From the NCBI GenBank assembly GCA_038229295.1, contig JBBROO010000008.1:1-64000 (forward strand): a stretch of DNA of 64,000 nucleotides, in the 5' to 3' direction. Below are positions 35,935-42,951 of this stretch, piece after piece. The translations under genes were made by a program, and so were the position numbers. Position 1 is the first letter of the stretch, and each line of letters starts with the position of its first letter. The notes beneath the pieces were generated by a model that was not told where the DNA came from, did not search any database, and was given only the letters and a program-made list of their open reading frames with translations. Source of the stretch: JAJPGZ01 sp038229295 (GTDB lineage: Bacteria; Verrucomicrobiota; Verrucomicrobiia; Chthoniobacterales; UBA10450).

Positions 35935-36456
35935 TTGTTAACAGCGTTACACAATTGCCACAAAGGGCGCCGGCGATGGTAAATGCTTCCTAACGCGCCT
36001 GCCTGTACTTCCGAGTTGCGCTAGCGAAACGCGGGGAAAAATCCGAGACGTGCTGGGGAAACGCGAGAAATACGAGGGAGAATCGTTGTTCATGATGGCA
36101 CATCTCTCGCGCTCGGCGCTAAGATCGACATCGTGATTCAGGGAAAGTTGCGAAAAGGGCAGGGAGTCAATCATTCTCGGGGTTTATAATCTCTTCGTAC
36201 TGTTCACACGTTATTAACATCGCTCCCTTGTTCGCCCTGCAGCGGGCTTGAGATTAGAAACCGTTCACAACATCGACAAGAAAAAACCGGAACTTTTATT
36301 TTTCGTGTCGCTCAAAAAAATCTTGACGCAAAATCGCAAAACATCTTGTCCGAAAAACAAAAAAATTTCACCAAGCGTACGCAAAGTTGACCCGACGCAT
36401 GCGCTCGCGCATTTTTGTTCTCTGCCATCTCTCTTGATGTTGTTTGTTCGTTAATC
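35935..36456. other. AT-rich spacer next to dnaA, candidate oriC
   Basis: This is the longest gene-free stretch in the window, lying between the divergent dnaA and a plus-strand secreted-protein gene. It holds an A-rich tract at about 36285-36375 and degenerate DnaA-box-like words, such as TTATTAACA at about 36211 and GTTCACAA at about 36263. I found no perfect TTATCCACA box. One dispersed AAGATCGACAT copy is at 36121. The position beside dnaA and the AT-rich block are the only support for an origin. Confidence 0.35.
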
Positions 36457-36978
36457 ATGCGGCTTTTCCTTGCTACGCTCGGTCTTTTTTTCGTCATCGC
36501 CTCGAGCGCGCACGCCGCCGATGAATTGCTGCCGCCTTTTGGCTTTCGCTGGAACGATCCCACCTCACGCGTCGAGAACGTACTCAAAGGCGCGAAGGCG
36601 CGGATTCTCTCCCGCGAGCAAAAAGAGAACCGCGAAGTCTGGACCGTAGAAGGTTTAGTCCATCCCGGATTAAAGCGAACGCTCTTCACTTTCAAAGGCG
36701 GCTCGCTCTTCGGCGTGGAGCTGCAATACGAATATCAGGACCGCACCATCGAATGGTACAACGCGCGCATGGGCGACATTCGGCGCTACTTCGATGCCAA
36801 ATTCGGCACCGGCAAATTAGTTTCGCGTTCGCGCGATAGCGGCGAGACCGACGTCATCCAAACACTCGTCGGTTATCAATGGATGGTCGGCACCACCATG
36901 CTCGAGCTCTTTTATTTTTCGGCCGAGCGCGGCCAGCAATCTTACCGCACCATCAGCGTCGATTACAAAGCGCTCTGA
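36457..36978 (+). CDS. Secreted protein of unknown function
   Basis: The 173-residue protein has a signal peptide cleaved near SSAHAAD (residue 21). The mature part is a predicted alpha/beta domain with FGFRWNDPTSRVENVLKGAKARIL, EVWTVEGLVHPGLKRTLFTFK and FGTGKLVSRSRDSG. The opening W-x-D-P-xx-V-xx-xL-K resembles periplasmic beta-rich lipoproteins that sense wall or lipid state, but I cannot name a family. It starts at ATG 36457, where the signal peptide begins. It overlaps def by 16 bp at the 3' end. Confidence 0.6.
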   Translation: MRLFLATLGLFFVIASSAHAADELLPPFGFRWNDPTSRVENVLKGAKARILSREQKENREVWTVEGLVHPGLKRTLFTFKGGSLFGVELQYEYQDRTIEWYNARMGDIRRYFDAKFGTGKLVSRSRDSGETDVIQTLVGYQWMVGTTMLELFYFSAERGQQSYRTISVDYKAL

Positions 36979-37571
36979 CCGACTGTTGCATGTCGATCTT
37001 GCAGTCGCGTGCGCAAACCGCGTTGCGTATCCTTCTGCATTCGCTTCAATCGCCCGGACAAGGTCACCTTCGTCGCCGAATTCATCCGGTCGATAAACAG
37101 GATCCCGTTGAGATGATCCACTTCGTGTTGAATCGCGCGCGCGAGTAGCCCGCTCGCTTCGAACTCAATCGTTTCACCTTCGAGATTTTGTGCGCGCACG
37201 GAAATTGAAGTCGCTCGCGCGATGTCGCCCGTGACATCCGGAAAACTCAAACAGCCTTCACTCCCCGTTTCCGTCGCGCTGCTCAATTTGATTTCGGGAT
37301 TGATCAACACCAGCGGCATCGCCGTCGCAAGATCGACATCTGCACCTCCGCGCTTCATCCCGCTCGGCCGCTCTTCCGCTTTCGAAATATCAATCACCGT
37401 CAGCTGCAAAGCTTCGCCGATTTGTTGCGCCGCCAGACCGACACCGTTCGCTGCGTGCATCGTCTCGAGCATGTTCGCCGCCAATTCGCGAATGCGATTG
37501 TCGATCTTGTCGACGCGCTCGCCCTTCGCCCGCAAAATCGGGTCGCCGTATTGCAAGATCGACAACATCAT
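36963..37571 (-). CDS. def: Peptide deformylase
   Basis: The 202-residue metalloenzyme removes the formyl group from nascent proteins. The three motifs are present: GVGLAAQQ near residue 44, EGCLSFP near 108 and QHEVDHLNG near 150. The catalytic Cys, Glu and two His ligands are intact. Its ATG overlaps the exbD stop as ATGATGA, coupling it to the ExbB/ExbD/TonB unit upstream. Four copies of the dispersed 11-mer (36990, 37329, 37498, 37554) fall in this gene. The first codons (ATGATGTTGTCGATCTTG) are themselves a copy, so the start of the protein, MMLSIL, comes from the element. Confidence 0.95.
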   Translation of the reverse strand: MMLSILQYGDPILRAKGERVDKIDNRIRELAANMLETMHAANGVGLAAQQIGEALQLTVIDISKAEERPSGMKRGGADVDLATAMPLVLINPEIKLSSATETGSEGCLSFPDVTGDIARATSISVRAQNLEGETIEFEASGLLARAIQHEVDHLNGILFIDRMNSATKVTLSGRLKRMQKDTQRGLRTRLQDRHATVGQSAL

Positions 37572-37975
37572 TTGTCCGGCTGCGTAAACGCCGGCAGATT
37601 TTTCACGCCGGCAAGTTTGAGCGCGTCCATCACTTTAATGATCGTGCCGAACGTTGCCTTCTTGTCGGCCTGCAACGCGAGCGAAGATTTCCGCGTCGGC
37701 GGCAGCTCGCTCACGGCCTTCTCGAGCTCTTCCACCGGAATCACCCGCCCATCGAGTTTCACTTCGTCCTCGCCACTCACGCTCACGATCGCGTGTTCCA
37801 TTTCCGCGGGCGCACTCGTCGCCGTTTTAGAATCCGGAAGATTAATCTGAACCTCAGGTTGATCCTTTTTGAATGTGGTCGAGACGACGAAAAAGATGAG
37901 CAGGATCGTCAGGATATCCACGAGCGACACGATGATGATCGACGGTGCGCGGCGCTTCTTGGGGGCGAACTTCAT
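37568..37975 (-). CDS. ExbD/TolR-family biopolymer transport protein, cluster 1
   Basis: The 135-residue protein has one transmembrane helix (about residues 15-37) with the conserved acidic residue in the helix region (VDILTILLIFFVV), preceded by a basic cytoplasmic start MKFAPKKRRAP. The periplasmic domain contains the typical ExbD pattern (SALPPTRKSSLALQADKKATFGTIIKVMDALKLAGV). With the ExbB-like and TonB-like genes upstream in the same transcript it would form a proton-driven energy transducer. The short tail ends in FTQPDK. A dispersed 11-mer lies in the 19 bp gap (37982) between it and exbB. Confidence 0.87.
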   Translation of the reverse strand: MKFAPKKRRAPSIIIVSLVDILTILLIFFVVSTTFKKDQPEVQINLPDSKTATSAPAEMEHAIVSVSGEDEVKLDGRVIPVEELEKAVSELPPTRKSSLALQADKKATFGTIIKVMDALKLAGVKNLPAFTQPDK

Positions 37976-37994
37976 GGCGCGATGTCGATCTTGC

Positions 37995-38708
37995 TCACGC
38001 CACCGGCGCCCGCGCCGCCGGTGTCACCGTTCGCGGCGGCGGTGTCTCACCCGCGACGCGGCCGTAATAACATTTCGAGAGCAAATCGGTCACGAGCGAT
38101 TCCATTTCCACCGCCATCACTTCCACTTTCTTCGAGAAATAAACGAACGCGATCAAGCTCGGTACTGCGATGCCGAGACCGAAGATCGTCGTGCTCAACG
38201 CCTCCGAAATTCCGAGAGCGATCCGTTTCGCATCGGCCGAACCCGCGCTCAATCCCAAACTGGCGAAAACATGAATCAATCCCGAAACCGTCCCGATCAA
38301 TCCAATCAGCGGCGCGATACCGACCACGACTTCGAGCACAACCAGCCCGCGTTCCAGTCGCACCATTTCATAACGCGCGCGCGCCTGCACCGCTTCCACA
38401 TTGTCCGCCCGCGGCCAGCGCAAATGTTGCAACGCCACCCTAACGAGTCGCGCAAGCGATGACGGATCGTGATGCACAATGCGCGCGAGACGCTCCGCAC
38501 TTCCGCCCGGCGCTAATCTCTCCATTTCACTCTCGATCGTCACCGGCAGCACATGTTTCTCGCGCAGCGCGAAGATGCGCAAAATAATCGTCGTCACGGC
38601 AACGATCGAGCACGCCAGCAGCGGCCACATAAAGAGCCCGCCTTTCGTAAAAAATCCGGTCACGCTCTGCAACGCCTCCGGCATTTGCGCTAAGATCGAC
38701 ATCGTCAT
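37995..38708 (-). CDS. ExbB/MotA/TolQ proton channel, cluster 1
   Basis: The 237-residue protein has three transmembrane segments, the last two being VVLEVVVGIAPLIGLIGTVSGLIHVF and LGIAVPSLIAFVYFSKKV, with the conserved Thr/Gly pair of the proton path in GTVSGL. Its start ATG overlaps the TonB stop (ATGA at 38707), which fixes the start at MTMSILAQ; the MSIL is made by a dispersed 11-mer (38692). With ExbD and TonB it turns proton motive force into conformational work at outer-membrane receptors or in wall maintenance. The C-terminus is Pro/Thr/Ala-rich. Confidence 0.87.
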   Translation of the reverse strand: MTMSILAQMPEALQSVTGFFTKGGLFMWPLLACSIVAVTTIILRIFALREKHVLPVTIESEMERLAPGGSAERLARIVHHDPSSLARLVRVALQHLRWPRADNVEAVQARARYEMVRLERGLVVLEVVVGIAPLIGLIGTVSGLIHVFASLGLSAGSADAKRIALGISEALSTTIFGLGIAVPSLIAFVYFSKKVEVMAVEMESLVTDLLSKCYYGRVAGETPPPRTVTPAARAPVA

Positions 38709-39697
38709 CAGTTCGGATAGATGATGAAGTTCATTCCTTCAATTTCCAATCCTTCCGGCGGCAAAGTATTGGCGAGATCTTCGGGAATCGGCGGAAACTG
38801 CGCTTCCATGACCGCTTGCAAACAAATATTGGCGAACGTCTCATTGGAAGTGTTTTCCGTAATCTTGAGCTTCTGCACATGCCCGTCGCGGTCGATAAAA
38901 AAATGCACCTGCAACGTCCCGACGTTCGCCATCTCCCGCCGCTTTTCCATATACGCATACCAGCGCGACCCGATCGCATCCTTCAATATTTTTTCGTAAC
39001 GCCCGAGCGGCGTGCCGAGCGCGTTGACCGACGAAATACCTCGCGTGCTGATGTTACCCGAGATGCGCGTTTGTTCTTTCAGTGGGCGATACTTTGATTG
39101 AATCTGCGCAGGCGTCGGCGCCACCGTCGGCTGAATCGTCGGCGCCGGCGTGTTCGTTAACATCGCGAATTGCTGAGCCTCGGTCGTAGGTGTTGATGTC
39201 GGTTGCGGCGTAGCGGAAGGCTTCGGCGTTTCTTGCGGCGCCGCGCTCGGCTGCGGCTGCACGCCCTCGTTAGGCAACGAATAATTGTGATTCTCCAAAT
39301 CCACCGTCGGTCGATCCTTGCCTTGCTGCGATGGTAAAGGCGCATTGCCCGTCGCCGGTTGTTGACTCGCCGCAATCGAATTCGCATTCGACTCAAACGT
39401 TTTCTCTTTCGGCGCCTCCGCCGATTTCTTCGACTCGTCCGTTTCCATGAACATCGAATTCTTCTTCGTCGCGTCTGGCGCCGTCGGCGGAAGATCGACA
39501 ATCGTCATCTCCATCGGCTTGTCTTCGTCTACTTGAATCGGCGCGGAGAAAACGCCGCTGAACGTCGCGATGAAGCAACCGACGACCAGATGAATCGCCA
39601 GCGCCGCCAAAAGCGCCCACAGAACTTTGCGCGCTTCATCTTTTCGATCCGCCGCATCGTCGGCCGAATGGCCCATGATAAATTCCGACGTAATCAT
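38708..39697 (-). CDS. TonB-like energy transducer, cluster 1
   Basis: The 329-residue protein has an N-terminal membrane helix (VLWALLAALAIHLVVGCFIATFSG, about residues 27-50) with a conserved His. A long Pro/Gln/Thr-rich periplasmic stretch (about 60-215) contains repeated TPSATPQPT-type words, and a C-terminal TonB-type domain (LQVHFFIDRDGHVQKLKITENTSNETFANICLQAVMEAQFPPIPEDL) follows. It heads the exbB-exbD-def run. No receptor gene is adjacent. A dispersed 11-mer at 39491 is read TIVDLPPTAP near residue 65. Confidence 0.82.
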   Translation of the reverse strand: MITSEFIMGHSADDAADRKDEARKVLWALLAALAIHLVVGCFIATFSGVFSAPIQVDEDKPMEMTIVDLPPTAPDATKKNSMFMETDESKKSAEAPKEKTFESNANSIAASQQPATGNAPLPSQQGKDRPTVDLENHNYSLPNEGVQPQPSAAPQETPKPSATPQPTSTPTTEAQQFAMLTNTPAPTIQPTVAPTPAQIQSKYRPLKEQTRISGNISTRGISSVNALGTPLGRYEKILKDAIGSRWYAYMEKRREMANVGTLQVHFFIDRDGHVQKLKITENTSNETFANICLQAVMEAQFPPIPEDLANTLPPEGLEIEGMNFIIYPN

Positions 39698-39719
39698 TGC
39701 GATCTGGTGCTGGCGGACA

Positions 39720-40562
39720 CTATCTCAGCTTGTTCCGTTTCGCCATGCGCGCGTGATGAAACAAATATTGCTGCGCATAGCCGCCATGCTCGCCGAAGTA
39801 CGTCGCCGCGAAATCGCGTAAATCTCCAGTGGTCACCTTCCGTTTCCGCGCAAAATATTTTTCCCTCAACACGCGTTCGATCCAGACATCAATCGGAAAT
39901 GCGCGCAGCCGCTCGTAAGCAAAGAGCATCACGCAATTAGCCACCTTCGCACCCACGCCCGGCAACGCGCAGAGCCTTTCTCGAAGATCGACATCGGATA
40001 AGATCGACATCGCGCTAAGATCGACATCTCCATTTGCGACCAGTCGCGCCGTCGCTAAAAGATTCTTCGCCCGATATCCGAGTGCGCATTCGCGCAATTC
40101 CTTCTCCGAGCTTTCGGCCAGTCGCTGGGCCGGCGGAAATGTGTACATAATATGATTGTCGATCTTGCGCGCGTCACCAAAGCGCTCGCGCAATGACCGC
40201 GAGATTTGCCGAATGTGCGCAACTTGTTTCATCGACGAACAAATGAACGTCGCGAGACATTCCCACTTCGGTTGCCGAATGATGCGCAGCCCGCGACAAA
40301 AGTTTTTCGCCGAATCCATCGCCTCATCCCGTGGAAACGATGCGCAAATCCGCGCGAGCGGATGATCGAGCGCGAAATAGTTTCGAATGACTTTTCCAGA
40401 TTCGCCCGCGAATCGCACTGAATCGCCATGCTGCTCCACATAAACGGCGCGGTCTCCGATCGCCCCGCAAAATCCATTGTCGATCTTCTCCCAATGAAAC
40501 ACCTGCCCGGACCCGAGTGTCTTCTCCAAATCGAAATCCGGCGCGCGGATTTGTTTCGTCAT
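39720..40562 (-). CDS. OGG1-type 8-oxoguanine DNA glycosylase
   Basis: The 280-residue protein of the HhH-GPD superfamily begins FDLEKTLGSGQVFHWEK, carries YRAKNLLATARLV and the helix-hairpin-helix block LPGVGAKVANCVMLFAYERLRAFPIDVWIERVL. The catalytic Lys of bifunctional OGG (GVGAK) and the Asp (PIDVW) are both present, so base removal and strand lyase activity are predicted. The start is ATG 40562, with ATG 40583 as an alternative. Two-thirds into the protein, between LVANG and LRERL, the whole segment DVDLSAMSILSDVDL is encoded by three tandem dispersed 11-mers (39984, 40000, 40017), without obvious change of length against relatives. Two more copies lie at 40156 and 40477. Confidence 0.87.
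   Translation of the reverse strand: MTKQIRAPDFDLEKTLGSGQVFHWEKIDNGFCGAIGDRAVYVEQHGDSVRFAGESGKVIRNYFALDHPLARICASFPRDEAMDSAKNFCRGLRIIRQPKWECLATFICSSMKQVAHIRQISRSLRERFGDARKIDNHIMYTFPPAQRLAESSEKELRECALGYRAKNLLATARLVANGDVDLSAMSILSDVDLRERLCALPGVGAKVANCVMLFAYERLRAFPIDVWIERVLREKYFARKRKVTTGDLRDFAATYFGEHGGYAQQYLFHHARMAKRNKLR
39984..40027. repeat. Tandem triplet of the dispersed 11-mer in the OGG gene
   Basis: Copies start at 39984, 40000 and 40017 with periods of 16 and 17 bp. On the gene's own (minus) strand they read DVDL, MSIL and DVDL in two different frames, so the 17 bp step is a frame shift between neighbouring copies. Confidence 0.95.
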
Positions 40563-40600
40563 TCGACAATCTTCATTCGTCATTGATAAGTAAGATCGAC

Positions 40601-42205
40601 ATGGACGCCCGGCTCGCAATCGATAGCTCCGTCCTGCTTCTTTATTTCTTCGTCATCATCTTCATCGGCCTGCGCATGGGCCGGAAGGAAGATAATTTGG
40701 AAGATTTCGCGCTCGGCGGCCGGCGCATTCCGTGGTGGGCCGTGCTCGCGTCACTCGTCGCCGCCGAAACGAGCGCGGGCACATTTTTCGGAACGCCTGG
40801 CGAAGGCTTTGCATTGCGCAATTACACCTACTTGCAGCTCGCGTTCGGCACCATCATTGGCCGCATTCTTGTTAGCTACATTTTCATCAAGCCGTACTAC
40901 GACTACAAAGTTTTCTCGATCTACGAATACCTCACTGCGCGTTTCGGCGTCGCGAGTAAGAACGCGGCGTCGGCAGTTTTCATGATCACACGTCTGCTCG
41001 CGTCCGGCGCGCGTTTGTATGTCGCAGCCATCGCGCTCGCGCTCGCTTACGAAATGATCAGCGGGACGCGGCCTAACCAAACCCAAACGCTTTGGATTTA
41101 TATCGGCGCCACCGTCGTCATCGTCATGCTCACGGCCGTTTACACGACGCTCGGTGGAATCAAAGCCGTCATCTGGACTGATTTGATTCAAGCTTCGATC
41201 ATGATCGGCAGCGCATTGATCGCGCTCGGTTTGCTTTACTCCGCCATTCCTGGCGGCTGGCACGAAATCGTAGAACGTCACGGCGCGTTTAAGGCCTCGG
41301 ATCTCATCGCGACCGGTCTCGATCCCGCGCGACACGGTTGGGATCAGATCAAGGGAATGTTCGAAACGGAGTACACCATTTTTGCCGGCTTGATTGGATC
41401 GGTGTTCATCACCATGGGCACGCATGGCACCGACCAGGACATGGTGCAGCGAATGTTGACCGCGCGCGATATTCGCCGGAGTCGCCGCTCACTGATTCTC
41501 TCCGGGCTCGCCGACATTCCGATCGCGTTCACGTTTCTCAGCATCGGCCTGTTGCTCTGGGTTTATTATCAAGCGCATCCCGATCCGACGTTATCGAAAA
41601 CGCCTAACGAAACCTTCTGCCATTTTATTCTCTACCAAATGCCCACCGGGCTGCGCGGATTACTCATCGCCGGAATTTTCGCCACCGCCATGGGTTCGCT
41701 CAGCACCGCGCTGAACGCGCTCGCTACCAGTTTCACGCGCGATTGGTATCAGCCCTACATCAATCCGGCCGCGACCGAGGAACAAAGTCTCCGCGCGGTG
41801 CGCTGGGCCACGGTCTGGTTCTCGGTGCTCATGATCATCGTGGCCTCGACCACAGCGTATCTCGTCATCGTGTATCCAAAGGTCCGCATCATCCCGATCG
41901 TCCTCGGCATTTTCGGCTACACCTACGGCTCGCTCCTCGGCGTTTTCTTTTGCGGAATGCTCACGAAAATGCGCGGCAACGATCGCGGCAACATCATCGC
42001 CATGGTGACCGGCTTCATCGTCGTGTCGATCTTGAGCGGATTGCCGAACAACATCGCCGGAATCTTCGGCACAAAATTCTACGAACAGCCGACGTGGCTG
42101 CCGGTGATGGAATTCCCGTGGTGGATTTGTTTCGGAACCATCGTCACGTTTTTCGTCGCGATTGGTTTCCGGACGACGCGCGAGCATCTCCCCCCACCAG
42201 CTTAA
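40601..42205 (+). CDS. Sodium:solute symporter (SSS family)
   Basis: The 534-residue membrane protein has about 13 transmembrane segments. Landmarks are LGGRRIPWWAVLASLVAAETSAGTFFGTPGEG near residue 35-70, FSIYEYLTARFG near 100, the sodium site-like AVYTTLGGIKAVIWTDLIQ near 170, GTHGTDQDMVQRMLTARD near 270 and GLLIAGIFATAMGSLSTALNALATSF near 350. The solute is not predictable: sugars, amino acids or acetate-like substrates are possible. The start ATG lies inside the end of a dispersed 11-mer (40592-40602), so the element and start codon overlap; I see no Shine-Dalgarno sequence. Only one core copy (42024) lies inside the gene. Confidence 0.9.
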   Translation: MDARLAIDSSVLLLYFFVIIFIGLRMGRKEDNLEDFALGGRRIPWWAVLASLVAAETSAGTFFGTPGEGFALRNYTYLQLAFGTIIGRILVSYIFIKPYYDYKVFSIYEYLTARFGVASKNAASAVFMITRLLASGARLYVAAIALALAYEMISGTRPNQTQTLWIYIGATVVIVMLTAVYTTLGGIKAVIWTDLIQASIMIGSALIALGLLYSAIPGGWHEIVERHGAFKASDLIATGLDPARHGWDQIKGMFETEYTIFAGLIGSVFITMGTHGTDQDMVQRMLTARDIRRSRRSLILSGLADIPIAFTFLSIGLLLWVYYQAHPDPTLSKTPNETFCHFILYQMPTGLRGLLIAGIFATAMGSLSTALNALATSFTRDWYQPYINPAATEEQSLRAVRWATVWFSVLMIIVASTTAYLVIVYPKVRIIPIVLGIFGYTYGSLLGVFFCGMLTKMRGNDRGNIIAMVTGFIVVSILSGLPNNIAGIFGTKFYEQPTWLPVMEFPWWICFGTIVTFFVAIGFRTTREHLPPPA

Positions 42206-42753
42206 GGTCTGACCGCTCTCCACTGCTCCGTCAGTCCGCGCTCGGCAATTTCCTTTTCGAGCAATGCAAGATCGACATCCGTTGCCGCCAGCATGCCGCG
42301 AATATCGCGCACATGTTTTTCGCTCCCGCCTTCGCGATAGAATTCGAGTTTATGCACGATGACGTACTCAGGAGGCGCGAGCCATACCGGAATGTCGCCA
42401 ACGGCCAACGCCCTGCGATTCGCAAAAGCCCATCGTTCGAAGGCATTTCCCGTCGCGATGTAAACGTCAGCTTTATAGATCGTGTGTTGGTGGATCAGAT
42501 TGAAATGTCCATGGTCAGGTCGAGCTGATTCCGACTGAATGACATCCGCCGGAGGACAATAAAAGTGCGCTTCTGGAAATGCCGATGAAAACTGCGCGGC
42601 ATCATGTTCTTTTACTACCGCAACAACATCGACATCGAGAGTGCTGCGCCGTTCTCCGTACGCGCTCGCTGCGATTGACCCGACCGTCATCCACGGGACG
42701 CCGAGCGCGTTCAAGCCCGGAGCGAAAATTGCCAGTGGATTATCTTCCGGCAT
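42202..42753 (-). CDS. Nucleotidyltransferase-like protein (AbiEii/DUF6036-like)
   Basis: The 183-residue protein shows GVPWMTVGSIAASAYGERRSTLDVDVVAVV, the GS-x9-11-DxD pattern of minimal nucleotidyltransferases (Ser in VGSIA, the DVDVV acidic pair), then LAPPEYVIVHKLEFYREGGSEKHVRDI near 145, typical of AbiEii-like proteins. The upstream 67-residue gene overlaps it by 14 bp. AbiEii-like proteins are toxins in type IV toxin-antitoxin pairs, but the small partner does not look like AbiEi. The role is therefore open. The start is ATG 42753, though ATG 42777 is possible. A dispersed 11-mer at 42268 is read TDVDL near the end. Confidence 0.65.
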   Translation of the reverse strand: MPEDNPLAIFAPGLNALGVPWMTVGSIAASAYGERRSTLDVDVVAVVKEHDAAQFSSAFPEAHFYCPPADVIQSESARPDHGHFNLIHQHTIYKADVYIATGNAFERWAFANRRALAVGDIPVWLAPPEYVIVHKLEFYREGGSEKHVRDIRGMLAATDVDLALLEKEIAERGLTEQWRAVRP

Positions 42754-42943
42754 TGCGAATTTCTTCACGCAATGCATCCGCCACTTGATTGTCAGACCAA
42801 TCAGGATGCTCGGTCCGAATCACCGCCGCACGCAACCCACGCACACTTTCAATTCCGGCCAAAGCAAGATCGAGCCGTCGCTGCAGTGACATTTTGCGGA
42901 GCGCTTTGACCTGCTCGGGATGAAGACCGCCTTCGACGAACAT
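42740..42943 (-). CDS. Small protein of unknown function, upstream partner of a nucleotidyltransferase-like gene
   Basis: The 67-residue, highly charged, mostly helical protein (HPEQVKALRKMSLQRRLDLALAGI...) has no recognised family. It overlaps the nucleotidyltransferase-like gene and lies 8 bp from aspS, all on the minus strand. Its size and helical nature suit a partner or antitoxin-like role, but this is only a context guess. The start codon is ATG 42943. It has no dispersed 11-mer. Confidence 0.5.
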   Translation of the reverse strand: MFVEGGLHPEQVKALRKMSLQRRLDLALAGIESVRGLRAAVIRTEHPDWSDNQVADALREEIRNAGR

Positions 42944-42951
42944 GATTGAAT

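Noticed and set aside
36200..36270. DnaA boxes in the candidate origin
   Set aside because: Only degenerate matches (TTATTAACA, GTTCACAA) are seen, too weak to list as sites.
39984..40027. Tandem 11-mers as a small CRISPR array
   Set aside because: Units are 16-17 bp with no unique spacers of normal length, lie inside a gene, and no cas genes are present.
42753..42777. ATG 42777 start of the nucleotidyltransferase-like gene
   Set aside because: It adds MHCVKKFA and a longer overlap with the small gene; ATG 42753 was preferred, though both are possible.
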